NCBI GenBank assembly: GCA_963383645.1
Contig: OY726560.1
Coordinates: 154,418,488 to 154,482,487 of the forward strand
Direction of reading: 5' to 3'
DNA length: 64,000 nucleotides
DNA from: Muscardinus avellanarius
Lineage: Eukaryota; Chordata; Mammalia; Rodentia; Gliridae
The notes under the pieces were generated by a model, which was given only the letters and a program-made list of their open reading frames with translations, did not search any database and had not been told where the DNA came from. This document shows positions 21,523 to 33,490 of the stretch, one piece after another; positions within the stretch are counted from its first letter, which is position 1; the number at the start of each line of letters is the position of its first letter. Both the position numbers and the translations under genes were made by a program.

Positions 21523-22433
21523 AGGAAGCTATCCTCGTAGGGACGCACAAAGGGGAGGGCTGTGGAGTTGGCACTCCATGTTTCCGGCTGGCTGGGGCGA
21601 GGTGCAGTGGTGCTTTCTTTAGTTCTATTTTATGTTTATGTTTGAAGGGATCGCCCATTGAAACTGTCAGCTTGCAAGTGCAGAGGGCACTTGTGGCGCA
21701 GGTTATCAACTGTTGGGGTGGTGTGCTCTAACGATGGATGGAGAGCCCTCTGGTTTTTTGAAACCTAAGTTTTTTAGTCCTCTGCCAAGATCTGAGCCCT
21801 GGGAAGAAATCATCCTCCCTTCAAAGCCCCAGGAGAAAGATTTACTACAAAATCTGAAGAAGTACTTTAATTTCTTCCCTCTGTAAGTTCAGTTTGGCCA
21901 ACTGCGATGATGGTTAGGCTATTTTTAATGATGTTAATAGAAAAATCTATCTGTCCAGCAGAAAGTGAGATTCTATATGACCTCCTATGATTATTCCACA
22001 TAGTAGGGGCCTTGACTGAAAGGGTGAAGTTTGGTTACTATTCTGCCAGTGACTTTGATAACTTGTTGAGCAAATCAGCCCCCCAAAGGTGATGTCTTAT
22101 TTACCATGAATTACTCTCACTTTCTTTTCCTGAAGAGCATAAAGCTTTCTTCTGCAATATAAATTCAAATAAAAAAATCCCATGACCATGCTCAAGTAAG
22201 CAGCCCCTCCCCCTCTCTCTTGCACACCTTTGTGCAGCTAAGTTTCTCCTGGTGGTCCCCCCCACCTGCTTTCCTGTCCTTCACCCTGAGCAGGACTCAG
22301 GGTTCCCTCTCATCCTTCAGGAATTCTGCAGAAATGCAATTGGGCAGATGGTGTGTATGTGTGTGGGGGGAATATCAATGTGGAATATATATATTTCAAA
22401 GACACATAATTATAAATTTTAGGAGAATTAAGA
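21523..22433. other. unique non-coding DNA
   Basis: No gene or recognised repeat; AT-rich from 21840 onward. Confidence 0.45.
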
Positions 22434-22445
22434 GTTAAATGTGTT

Positions 22446-22653
22446 GTTTTTTGTGTGGGTTTGGGGATGGAACCCAGGGGCATTAGACCTCTGAGCTATA
22501 CCCCCTGCCCTATTTATATTCTTTATTTTGAAACAGTGTCTCACTAAGTTGCAGAGGGCCTCACTAAGTAGCTGAGGCTGTCTGTGAACTGTAATCCTCC
22601 TGTCTCAGCCTATGGAATGCTGGGATTACAGACGTGTGCCACCACACCTGGCT
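22446..22653 (-). mobile_element. dimeric B1/ID-type SINE
   Basis: The + strand reads GGATGGAACCCAGGGGCATT, CTCTGAGCTATACCCCCTG, GTTGCAGAGGGCCTCACTAA, ending CACACCTGGCT. Imperfect flanking repeat GTTAAATGTGTT / CTTTAAGTGTATT suggests the target-site duplication. Confidence 0.9.
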
Positions 22654-22683
22654 TTAAGTGTATTATTTTAACATTTTCTTTCG

Positions 22684-22892
22684 TCTGTCTCTTCATTGTT
22701 ATGACCTCAGTAGCTGACAAGAAAAACTTAGAGGAGAAAAAATGTATTTAGCTCATGATTTCAGAGGTTTAGTCCAGAGTCAGTTGGCTCCAAGGCAGAG
22801 ACATCATGGCAGCAGAGTGCTGCAGAGGAAAACTGCTCAGGACAGCCAGGAAGCAGAGAGAGAGAGAAAGAGAAAGAGAAAGAGGACAGAGG

Positions 22893-22959
<67 letters not shown>

Positions 22960-23128
22960 CCATACCCCTAGAGACCTACTTCCTTCAACCACATCCTGTC
23001 TGCCTATGTTACCACCAAGAAAGTCCACCCAACTGTTAAACCATCAATGGATTAATCCACTGATTAGATTAGCCCTGATTCAATTATTTCACTTCTGACA
23101 TGAACTTTGTCAGCAGATTCTATATTCA
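22684..23128 (-). mobile_element. solo MT/ORR1-like MaLR LTR containing a (GA)n tract
   Basis: The + strand matches the LTR at 16343 (TTCATTGTTATGACCTCAG, TTAGCTCATGATTTCAGAGG, GGCTCCAAGGCAGAGACATC, GGATTAATCCACTGATTAGA). A GAGAGA-rich patch in the middle expanded to about 100 bases (22855-22956). Confidence 0.8.
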
Positions 23129-23164
23129 AACATAAAAACATCATAAAAAAGAACTGAATTTGCA

Positions 23165-23930
23165 ATACACATCTATCAAAATTTTTAGATGGAGAGGTAT
23201 TTCCAAGCTTTAATTTAATGAGAAAAAATAAGGGGAAAGATGGAGATATTCAACTCCAAAGCAAAGTAAAATTTCTGTAGGGCACAGAGAACCAAAACAA
23301 AAATGCCTAAGAAAAACTTTTCCAAAGGATAGCAAAAGTTTATTATATCTAATATATCGCGAATCATTCAAATTGACAAGAAATCACCGCGATCTTAATG
23401 GACCATTGGGAAGAAAAGAAAAATTACCCTTTACAAAAATCAGATGAATGGTATCCAGTTTGAAGAAGGTAATCAAAATAACTAAAATAGTCAAGTTAAT
23501 AAAAACTAAAACATCAAATTTATATTTTAATATACCAAGTTAACTTTTGAAGTGATAATTCTGTGCTTAGGAATATACAGAGAAATAGTACAGTATAAAC
23601 CGTCATAGCCTTTTCTTCTGAAAAGCAGTTTAGCAATATCTAAAAACATTTATATTTAGTAAATCAATAGCCTCACTTCTGGGAATGTATCCCAAGAAAG
23701 TAATACAGAATGCAAAAGAAAAGCTTTATCATCAGAGATGTACACTTCAGTGCTATTTGTCAGATAAAACAGAAAGAAAGCTACAGAAATATCCTGTTTC
23801 TGGGGAACATTTTAAACCCCCTGTAGAGCAATGTGGTATTTAGCTATAAATTAAAAATTAAATAATTGCATATCCAGACCCAAAACTACTAGATAGTTTT
23901 TATTATAAATCTTTTTGCAGAATTTCCCTT
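23165..23930 (+). mobile_element. ancient L1 (L1ME-like), 3' region
   Basis: The late part contains GAAAAGCAGTTTAGCAATATC, TCACTTCTGGGAATGTATCC, CAGAGATGTACACTTCAGTG and AGAGCAATGTGGTATTTAGC, the order seen near the 3' end of old L1 copies in sense. Frames are destroyed. Its 3' end faces the 3' end of the next L1. Confidence 0.65.
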
Positions 23931-26900
23931 AAAAGCTTTATTGAAGTATAACTGATATATAATAAACCATCATATCTCAGGTGTGCAGTTGAGAAAGTGT
24001 AAGGTAATGTATTCACTTGTGAAATCTGCCACCAGCACCAAGGTATTAGGAATGTGAATTACCCCCAAGCTCCCCTCTTGCCCTTCCCAATGGCTTCCTC
24101 CTGCTCTTTCCCAAATCCCATCCTGGTCCACAGGCAACAAATGGATCTACTTTCTGTCACTCTGATGTTTATTTTCTAGAATTCCACTTGGAATCATGCA
24201 GCACGCGCTCATGTTTGGGTGTTTTCTGCTTATTTGTCTAGCATAATTATTTTGAGAACCATCCACATCGTTGTACGTCTGACCCCTTCAGTGCTTTTAA
24301 TTGCTGACAAGCGCTCCATGAAACACTATACCACAATTTGCTGCTGCCTTTATATACTGACGAACATTGGGTTGTTTCCAGTTTTAAGCAGTCGCAAATA
24401 AGGGCACTGTTAATATTCACGTGCAAACCTTTGAAGGACACAGGCTTGAGTTTCTCTCAGGTCAATACCTGGGAGTGCAGCGTGTGGGTCATGGGGAAGG
24501 TATATGTTTACCTTTTAAAGAGAACCACCAAACTCTCCCAAAGTGGCCATCCCATTCTACAACTTTTAAGTTGGGTGATGTTCTAATTATGCATGTTTTT
24601 AGTTTTATGTATAATGGTTCCAAGTCTTTCATCAGAAGAATACGGGTTATCATTCCAAGTGCCTTTGAAAGAACTGACGTTCCTAATGTCAATGCAGTCC
24701 AATATATGAATGCATACTGTGTTCTGTCTCCGAAATAGTTGTTAAACACAAGGCCACAAAAATGTTCTCCTGAAATGTTCTAGAAATTCTGTCATTTCAG
24801 GGTTTACATTTAGCTCTATGATTAGCTTGGAACTTACTTAAATTGAATTTTGTAGAGTGAGAGATGTAAAGCAAAGGTCATTTTTGCATAGGAGATGCGA
24901 TTGTTCCAGCATCGCTTCTTAAAAGATTACCTTCTCTTCATCCGTTGTCTGCTCCTCTGTTGGAAATGATCTTTGCGTGGGTATATTTCTGGGTTCTCCA
25001 TTCATCCATTTGTCTCTCTTGACCAATACTACATTATTTTAGTTACTGTGGTTTATATTAAGCCTTGAAGTTGAGAAGTGCAAATTTTCCAACTCTGCTC
25101 TTATTTAAAATCGTTTGGCTATTCTCAGCTCTTTTTATTCTATATGAATTTTAAAATTGTCTTTTCAATATAAAAATCCTACTGGGATTTTGATTACCTT
25201 GACTCTATACATCAAATTTGCATTAAACCATCTGTTTCGTGGTTTCAACACAGCTCTTGCTTTGATTTTTCTCCAGTGTCACTCAGCAATGCTTTCAGTG
25301 TACAAGTTTTGCCATATTTTTTCTTACCAGATCTATCTCTAAACATTTCCAATCATTTGCTGCTTATATAGAGAAATACAATTAAGCTTTATGAATTGAT
25401 CCTGGATCCTATAACCTTGCCAAACTCACTTACTGATTCTACCTGCATTTCACAGTTTCCATTTGACTTTTCATGAAGATAATCATGTCATCTGCGAACA
25501 GACGCAGTTTCGCTTCTCTCGTTTCATTCTGGGTCCCTTTCATTCTTTCTCCTGCCTCATCACCTGACTAGAACCTTTCATAAATGATGGCGAGACGGGT
25601 GAGCGTGCTAGCCTTGGCCTGCTCACAGCCTTTGGGAAAGCATCAGTTCTTCCCCACGACTTCTGATGTTAGCAGTAGGTTTTGTGTGGGGACCCCTTAA
25701 AGTGTGAATACAATTCTCTTACATTCCTTTTTAAAAGTGTTTTTAGTGGAAAAAATGTTAGATTTTGTCAAATGTTTTTGCTGTGTGCAGTAAGATCGTA
25801 TCACCCCTCATATTTTATCTGTGAATACTCTAATATTTGATTTTTGAATGTTAATACAAGCTTGAATCCCTAGGATAAATCTCACTTGGTCATGATATAT
25901 TTTAATATATATATATTAATCACATATATATGATTGCCTTTGATTTGCTAAAATTTGTTTAAAATGTTTGCACTTATGATCGTGGGGATACTCTCTGTAG
26001 TTCTCTCTCTTTGTAATGTTTTGTCTTGTTTTAGTATCAAAGTAGTGCTTGCCTTATAAAATGATTTTGAAAGTACTACTATATTAATCCCTCTTTAAAT
26101 TTCTGAATTAGAAAATGTAAATTGGTATTCTTTCTTCCTTAAGTATTGGTGGGATTTACCAGTGACCTTGGAGTTTTCTCTATGGAAGATTTTTAGCTAA
26201 AAATTCAAGTTCTTTCATATGCATAAAACCACTCAAGTTATCTATTTCGTCTTGAGTGAGATATGGTAGTTTCTGTCTTATAAGAAACTTTTCTATTTTA
26301 TATAGCAATTGAATTTATTGATCTTAACATGCTCATAATATTCCCTAATTATCAGCTTAATATCTACATTATGTTTAGCAATATTACCTTTTGCACCTCT
26401 AATATTTCTAATTTCTATCTTCTCCATTTCTTCTCCTGATTAATCTGAATAGGCATTTTCTATTTTATTGTTCTCTTCAAAAAAAAAAACAGCTTTTGTT
26501 GCTTTAATTTTATGACTGGCGTTTTGTATTAATCTTCGCTGGTTTCTAATATGATCTTTATCATTTCCCTCCTTCTGCTTGTTATGAGTTTACTTTCCTA
26601 TTCTCTTTCCATTGTTCTCAAGTGGAAGCTGATGTAATTGATTCATTCATTTGCCCAGTAGAGTTGGTTTCATGCTAAAAAAACTTGGTCTAAGTACTGC
26701 TTTTGATGCATCCCACAAATTTTGTTAGACTCTATTTTGATTTATTGAAAAATGTATTTTAATTTTTTATATTTTACGTGACCTCTGAGTTACTTTAAAA
26801 TGTGTTATTTAGTTGTCCAGTATTGGGAGACTTTTCCAAGTATCTTTTCATTATAGATTTCTAATATAACATCATTGTCAGATAGTACACTTTGCATATC

Positions 26901-28130
26901 TGACTCTTTTAACATTTATTGATACTCTTAGTGGCCCAGAATAAATGTTTTGTGTGCAATGAAAAATAAAGACCTCTGCAGTTGTTGTGTAGAATGTAAA
27001 TTAGATCAAGTTGGCTGATAGATCTATTCAACTGTTCTAGATGCTTAATGATTTTTCTGTCTACTTGTCCTATCAGTTATTGAGGTGTTAAGAAAGGTGT
27101 TAAGGTCTCCAATATAATTGTGGATTTGTCAATTTTTTTCTTGTGACTTTATCAGTTTGGGGTTCATGTATATTGAAACTGCTATTAGGTGAAAATTTCA
27201 CTTTTGATAAATTTGTCCCTTTATCATGATGAATAAAAGCTATCTTTATCCCTGGCAATATTATTAACTTTTATTATTAAAAGCTACTTTTTCTGATATT
27301 AATATAGCCACTCCAGCATTTAAAAGAAATTAGTGTTATCATGGTATATATCCTTTTCCACCCTTTTGCTTTTAACTCACTCGTGTTTTTATATGTAAAG
27401 TGGGTTTCTTGTAAGCAGCATATAGTTGGGTCTTGTTTTTACATCTAATCTAACAATGTTTCCCTTTTTCTTGGATGTATTTAAGAACATTGTATGTTAA
27501 TGTGATTATTAGGATATTGGATTAAAATCTGTCATTTTTCCACCTGGTTTTCATTTGCTCTTCATTTCTTGTTTCCTCTTTTTTTGCCTTGTTTTGAATG
27601 CACTTTTTGAACATGTTGGTGATTGCATTATAGCTTTTTTGGGTTTATTAGCTATGGCTGGGTGTTGGGTTATTTCACTGATGATTTAGGGTTCCTAATA
27701 TACATCTTAATGTACCACATTCTATTTTTAAGCAATTACATACCATTCTGTATATAAGAATGTTACAACATAATGTATTTGGTTCTCTTTTAAGCCATTA
27801 TGCTGTCGAACATTTTACTTCTAGACATTTTATAGCTAAATATTTTATTTACACTAAATTCTATTTTTAAGCAACTGCATACTACTTTGTATATCAGGAC
27901 TTTACAACATTATATGTTTGGTTCTCTCTTTTAAGTTTGATGTTGTCAAACATTTTATTTCTAAACATTTTACATCTAAGTATTTTATTTACTTCTAAAT
28001 ATTTTACTACACTGCTATCATTTTTACTTTACACAGTTGATTGTATTTTAAGGATTTTCAAATAATAAGAAAAAATATTAATGCCGCCAGTGCAGCCTCA
28101 GTTCTGACTCTCTTATTTGCTTGTGTAGCC
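23931..28130 (-). mobile_element. ancient L1, about 4 kb, reverse orientation
   Basis: The 3' UTR end is on the left: TTTATTGAAGTATAACTGAT, TTCTGTCACTCTGATGTTTA, AACATTGGGTTGTTTCCAG, ATACCTGGGAGTGCAGCG. ORF2-derived sequence follows to the right in antisense, for example GATGCATCCCACAAATTTTG, TTAAGGTCTCCAATATAATTG, ATAGCCACTCCAGCATTTAA and TGGGTTTCTTGTAAGCAGC. All reading frames are broken, so it is a fossil. It forms the AT-rich centre of the window. Confidence 0.8.
27720..27992. repeat. 139-bp tandem duplication inside the old L1
   Basis: Copy 1 (27720-27858) and copy 2 (27859-27992) both run from TTCTATTTTTAAGCAA through CATACTACTTTGTATAT-like sequence, TTTGGTTCTCT, GTCAAACATTTTA and TATTTTATTTAC. 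They are clearly diverged, so the duplication is old. Confidence 0.85.
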
Positions 28131-28178
28131 CCATGTTTCTAGCTGGTATCATCTTCCTTCAGTTTAAAAAGTTTCTTA

Positions 28179-28380
28179 GCCGGGTGTGGTGGCGCACGCT
28201 TCTAATCCCCGTGCTCGGGAGGCTGAGACAGGAGGATCGCACAGGTTCGAGGCCAGCCTCAACTACTTAGTGAGGCTCTCAGCAACTTAGTGAGGCCCTG
28301 TATCCAAATAAAGTATAAGAAAACAGGTCTGGAAGTGTAGCCCGGAGGTAGAAAAGCACCTGGTTCCACCCCAGGACCAC
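28179..28380 (+). mobile_element. dimeric SINE, intermediate form
   Basis: The right half is the young type (AAGTGTAGCCCGGAGGTAG), but it keeps the older linker with duplicated CTTAGTGAGGC units. It therefore looks transitional between the older and younger subfamilies of this window. Left B box: GGTTCGAGGCC. Confidence 0.88.
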
Positions 28381-28392
28381 ACACACAGAAAC

Positions 28393-28424
28393 GGGGAATA
28401 TAGGCTTGTACCACCAGGCCTGTT
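28393..28424 (-). mobile_element. short SINE head fragment
   Basis: GGGAATATAGGCTTGTACCA and CCAGGCCTG are the reverse complement of the first 30 bases of the left SINE half. Confidence 0.5.
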
Positions 28425-28566
28425 TTATTTTTACTTGCATTTTGAAAATTATAGTTGTTGGGTAAATAATTCCAGATGATCACTTTTTTCTTTCAATAAT
28501 TCAAAGATTTTTTTTAGGGCTGCCATAATAATATACCAGAGTCTGGGTGGCTTCAGCAATAGACAT

Positions 28567-28597
<31 letters not shown>

Positions 28598-28839
28598 TTA
28601 TTTATTTTGGTTTGGATACTGCAATTCCAGACCAAAGGTGCTGGTGGGTTGGTTTCTCCAGAGACTGCTGTCCTTGGCTGGCAGACATCCATCTTCTTGC
28701 TGTGGTCTCACTTGGTCTTTTCTCTCTCTGTACATTCCTGTTGTCTTTCTCTTCTTGTGAGGACAACAGTCCTGCTGGGTTAGAGTCCCATCTGTATGCT
28801 TCATTTAACCTTGGCTATCTCTTTAAAGGCCCTCTCTTG

Positions 28840-29242
28840 ACTGAGCTCGGTGGCATACATTTGTAATCCTAGTCCTTGGGAGGCTGTGACAGGAGGATGG
28901 CAGGTTTTGAGGCCAGCCTCAGCAACTTAGAACCTCAGCAACATAGTGAAACCCTGTTTCAAAATTTTTAAAAAATTGCCAGGCGTGGTGGCGCACGCTT
29001 GTAATCCCCGTGCTTGGGAGGCAGAGACAGGAGAATCGCACAGGTTCGAAGCCAGCCACGCACGCAGGCTTAGGAGACCCTGTTTCCAAATAAAAATGTG
29101 AAAATAGGTCTGGGAGTGTAGCCCGGAGGTAGAAGGGCTTCCAGGAACCCCAGTACCAGCAAAAAAAAAAAAAAAAAAAAAAATTATTTTTAAATTGAAA
29201 AGGGTTTGGAATGAAGCTTGAAGGTAGAATGCCCGAGTTCAA

Positions 29243-29298
<56 letters not shown>
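28840..29298 (+). mobile_element. older SINE interrupted by a younger one, (AC)n tail
   Basis: The left half (28840-28977) ends in CCCTGTTTCAAAATTTTTAA. The right half (about 29184-29242, GGTTTGGAATGAAGCTTGAAGG then GAGTTCAATC) continues after the younger SINE. The tail grew to (AC)n at 29243-29297. Confidence 0.85.
28978..29183 (+). mobile_element. young-type dimeric SINE
   Basis: GCCAGGCGTGGTGGCGCACG, left B box GGTTCGAAGCC, short linker and right half GAGTGTAGCCCGGAGGTAG ending CCCAGTACCAGC. A 23-base A tail follows. It is inserted in the A-rich linker of the older SINE, so the target duplication merges with A/T runs. Confidence 0.92.
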
Positions 29299-29300
<2 letters not shown>

Positions 29301-29383
29301 TAGCCCTATTGTCACATGTAGTAACTTTGGGGGTGGGGTTTCAATATATAAGTTTTTGAGGGGGTATAATTCAGTTCATATCA

Positions 29384-30329
29384 GGATGGATTTGCCCCGG
29401 TTCAGTGGTTCTCCGTTTCCAGAGTCAGCTGGAGGACAACTGGCCCCAGAGTTTCTGACCCCGCAGATCCAGGATGGGGCTTGGGATTTCGTATTTCTGA
29501 GAAATTCCCAGATGATGCTCATGCTGCTGGTCCAGAGCCCGCACCTTACAAACTACTTGTGTAGACCTTCAAGGTAGCTGTGAACCCTGTAACAATAACT
29601 CCAGACAGAAAAACTTTACAGTGTGCTTTTGAGGGCGCATGGGAAAGTTGGTAATTTTTGCAAGTTGTCTTACAACCATACAATAGTGCTTTAATTTTTT
29701 TTAAAAAATTTAAACACATTTAAAAATACAAGGTAGAAAACAATAGGTCTTTAAAAGTCTCAGGGATTCTACAAATAGGCAAATTTATATAAGCTTTTAT
29801 TAGACTTCAGTTCTCACCTGTTTTCTAAAGCTCCATTAAAATGGCATGGCTAAAGAATACTAATCAAGGTGAAGGTAATCAGTTCTCTCTTGGATCCTAA
29901 ATGATACCTTTATAAACACTACTTACCAGGCAAGACATACTCAGTCCTGACACTGGATTATTCTTCACAATTTATGTTGTTTGTCCTGAAATTTAACTCT
30001 TCTTTTTTTTTTTTGCAATTGGCTTTCAGAGGACAAGGACACTATATTCTCTTAACCAGATATTTTTAACCTGTGTGACACAGTATGCCAGATAAAGAAA
30101 TCACTTCTTTCAGACCTTTAATCTCCTCCGACAGAGAAAGTAGTATTTGCTGAAATAAAAGTACACCTTGGCAGAAACGTGATGCTAATCCTCTTAGTTT
30201 TAATGGTTTGGAAATGGTTGGCATAAGAAGGTAAACATTGTAGCTGATTAATAGGAAGGAAGTCAATTGTCCATGTAGCCCCTGCTATATGTCATACTGT
30301 ACAATAATGCTTTATTTTTATAAACCCCT
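29384..30329. other. unique non-coding DNA
   Basis: No gene or recognised repeat. AT-rich in 29640-30010. Confidence 0.45.
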
Positions 30330-30560
30330 AAACAAGGTCTCTCTCCATTTTAATGTTCTTACTTGAAAAGCGATCTACTTGCACGGTGCGGGTCCTAAGC
30401 GTGTGATTCCATTACCCCAAAAAGCAAGCAGTGCACATTTCAAATCGACGTCAAACAAATCCCACTGATAACCGGTGTCATATCAATGGCTTATCGAGTC
30501 TTTTTTATTGAAAATAGTCAGATATAATGAGGTGCTTCACATTTAAAAGTCTTAAATCTT
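30330..30560. promoter_or_regulatory. candidate conserved non-coding element
   Basis: AT-rich but with many retained CpGs (AAGCGATC, GCACGGTGCGGG, AAGCGTGTG, ATCGACGTC, AACCGGTG, TATCGAG). It has ATTACC, TGATAACC and TTTTTTATTG motifs and no repeat. Methylated CpGs decay quickly in neutral DNA, so this pattern suggests constraint. Function not known. Confidence 0.4.
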
Positions 30561-31408
30561 TGAAAGCTCCAGGCCTAGATGGTTTTGATACTGGCTTATT
30601 AAACTTGTGCTAGAAGAGAAAGAGGCCTGGGTGGGGGTGAGTGTGAGCCGGGGAAAGAATACCCAGAGTAGGAGGAGCAGGAGCCTCTGTGGGCAGAGGC
30701 TTAGCCCTGAGTGCGCCTTGGTGAGCGGCGGCCTTTGCTGATGCCTGTTTCTGCCAGCATCTCCCAGGCAGGACTCTGATAAAGGAACACCAGTGGCCTG
30801 CTGCCTCTCGGGAACTGTCCTGGACATTTCTATGAGGGTCTCACTGCCCCCTTAGCAAGATGATAAGCCCAGAGTTTGAAGGCTTTCAGCAACTCTATCT
30901 TTTTAATATGCTCTTATTGGAGCATTATAGTCTCACATCATGATGTAAATCACGCTGACAGTGACAGGCATGCACACAGCACTTGATTCCTCCTCCTGCT
31001 GCCTCCCCACTTCTCCTTTCCCCATAGAGTACTGAGATTGACATTGGTATTGTTACATATGTACACATCGCCGATGGTAGTCATTCCGTCAGCGAACCTC
31101 ACTTTCCTTCCGCCCCCTTCCCTTAGCCCTCTCTCTCCACTAAAATTGAGCATCGGGTAAAGAAGACATCTGGCCTACCTCAACGTTGGAGCGTGAGAGG
31201 AAACCCTGGAGGATCCAGGAGGAAGGTCAGAGTTCTGCTGGGGACCAGGGTAAGAGGCTGCTCTTGCCTTTATTGTCTTGAGGCACTCTGCTCATGCTCC
31301 CACTGGCCAGGACTAGCCCCTTTTAACAGCCGAGGCAACTAAGGTTCCAAAGGGGCGAATAAGTTTTTCTGGTTTAGAATAGCCAGTGTTTCTTAAAGAG
31401 TCATCCCC
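30561..31408. other. unique non-coding DNA
   Basis: No gene or recognised repeat. Confidence 0.5.
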
Positions 31409-31607
31409 AGCCAGTCACAGTGACACATGCCAGTAATTATAGTACTTGGGCGGCCGAGACTGAAGGATCTCAGGTTCAGCAACTTAGTAAGGCCCTCAGA
31501 AACTTAGTGAGATTCTCTTTCAAAATAAATTTTTAAAAAAGGGTTGATGGAAATAGCTCAGAGGTAGAATGTCCCTGGGTTCAACCCCCAATATATGAAA
31601 AAAGAAG
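31409..31607 (+). mobile_element. older dimeric B1/ID-type SINE
   Basis: Diverged copy: CAGTGACACATGCCAGTAAT, GCAACTTAGTAAGGCCCTCAG, right half AATAGCTCAGAGGTAGAATG and GGGTTCAACCCCCA. The right-half B box is still recognisable. Confidence 0.85.
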
Positions 31608-33349
31608 TGTTATTCCTAGACAATCTTGTCATCATTACCTTGGAATTCAGGGTCCATCCAGGCCCACTAAATCAAAAATACTGTGGGTGGGCCAGAGCCA
31701 CTCACGTCTAATTGTGTCTCCAGGGGATGCCAATGCACTCCCAAGTCTGTAAGCGGCCCCTCTGTTCCACTGATCCGGGTTGTTGACCCTCCTCAAGGGT
31801 GTTAGCAAGTCAGAAGTACAATTCCTGACTGAAGGTGATAGGGACAGGCAATGCCGTGCACCCTCTTTGTCTATAGTCTACAACTTTATGGGTTTTTTTG
31901 GGGGGGGGTGAGGGTGTCCAAGAGACTGGAAGGAACAAGACAGGACTTGGACGTATTCAGTATCACAGGTCACGGATGGCACGGCCAAGGGTCCTGTTCT
32001 ACTGGGAAGGCAGTGGTTCCTGAGGTGAGCAGTAACCCTGCTTTACTGAAGTAGAGAAGCGTGCTGGAGAGCTGGAGTGTGACTCTTTCTCCTCCGAGTG
32101 CCTCCCAACAGAGCCTGGTCCTCTGAGTGGGTCTCAGAGGAGCCACTTATTCTAAGGTGATGCTGCGGTCCAGGGGTCCAAGGGTGCCCTGGACATAGCT
32201 GGGCCACCTGTGTAACTCTTCATGATGATTTTCACAATGTCCAGAGTGACCCAGAGCAAGGGTTGCACCCTAACTGTGAGTCAGACTTGAGGAGAAAGGC
32301 CCCAGGAAGCCTGCCCCTGGCAAGCATGGGGGAGCTGGCCCAATTCTGTGAATTTCCTGAGCTGCCTATGGAGGGCCATTCTGAGTGCCGCGCCCTGCTG
32401 GCTGTCACCTCGTCTCCCTGGTTACCTCGCAGGCCAGTCAGTGCACCTCAAACCAGATGGGAGTCCTCACTGCAGGCCGAGGATGAGGCTGAGTAGGCAG
32501 GAGTGCCAGGATCGGGGTCGCCATTCTGCCCAGTCCAACTCGGTGACACTGAGCAAGCTGTGCCTCCCCGATTCTCCCATAACTGCCACCTACAGCACCC
32601 GCACCTCCTCCTGCCCCGGCTCTGCTGTGGGGGTCAAGAGTGCTAACACAGGGGAGGATGTCTGCGGGCTGGGTGCGGACATCACATGGCTCAGTGATAC
32701 TACAGAAAGGCACCTCTGAGACTGGCCTGAGCCTCCCTGGGGAGCAGGGACCCCACGTCTGGGGTTTTACCAGCAGAAACAGCCTGTCTGTGCCTCAGCA
32801 GCAGGGTTCAGTGCCCTGGCTTAGAGCAGGTGGCCAACTTGGCCCAGTTTTCCCAGGCTGTCCAGGTCTTAAAAATGGACATCCCAGGCAAGCCAGGAGG
32901 GTTGGCTACCCTAACCCAAAGCCCAGCGCTATTCTTTACCTGTCCTAAACTCTCAGGAACATCATTCTAATATCTGAAATGGAAGTGGTACCAATAATAA
33001 TGATGTGGTAATAAAGTAGTAGGCATTTTATACACTCCAGTTATCCCTCCTGGGCGGCCTAAGGTCTTCCCTCACCGTGACACCTCTCAGCTCCCCAGAT
33101 CCTGGGCAGGTCTTGACCAGGTACTGAGCAGGCTCGCAAGGACCTGCTTCCATGCGAGGGCCCCTGAGGGCAGGGTCCTCTGTTGTTGGCATTCAGCTTT
33201 GTTTCTATGGTGTCTAGCACAGTGCCTCCACCATGGAAGTACGCAGCAAGTATTAGTGATAATGTCCGCTCCCTACCTCTGTTGTCGGGACAGCACGAAA
33301 CAGAAACCTGGAGGTTCACCTGGGTTTGCAAAGAGCCAACACCACAGTT
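31608..33349. other. unique non-coding DNA
   Basis: About 1.7 kb, GC-rich, with no recognised gene. Overlapping frames on both strands (32263-32948) show no domain and no codon pattern that I trust. A nine-G run is at 31900-31908. Confidence 0.45.
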
Positions 33350-33490
33350 GGCACCTTATTCCCTTTAATCCTCACAGCTGAGCTACAGGCGAAGGCATCA
33401 TTAGGACCTCGACTTTGCATACAAGGTGCCTGAGGCTTGCAGAGGTGAAGCCCTTTGGCCAGTGGCTGGGAAGTGGAGGAGCTGGACTCC
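33350..33490 (-). mobile_element. MIR relic
   Basis: The + strand reads TTAATCCTCACAGCTGAGC, CATTAGGACCTCGACTTTGC, GAGGCTTGCAGAGGTGAAGC, CAGTGGCTGGGAAGTGG: reverse complement of MIR. Confidence 0.55.

Larger units (their letters stand above)
28516..29383 (-). mobile_element. MaLR/MLT-type LTR split by SINEs
   Basis: The first part (28516-28839) on the + strand shows GCTGCCATAATAATATACCA, GTCTGGGTGGCTTCAGC, a (TTTA)n run, CAGACATCCATCTTCTTGC and TTCATTTAACCTTGG. The remainder (29304-29383) resumes with GTCACATGTAGTAACTTTGG, TTTCAATATATAAG and AATTCAGTTCATATCA. Both parts join as one reverse-oriented LTR once the SINE insertion between them is removed. Confidence 0.7.

Noticed and set aside
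24219..24738. Open frames of 60-105 codons
   Set aside because: They lie in the antisense 3' part of an ancient L1.
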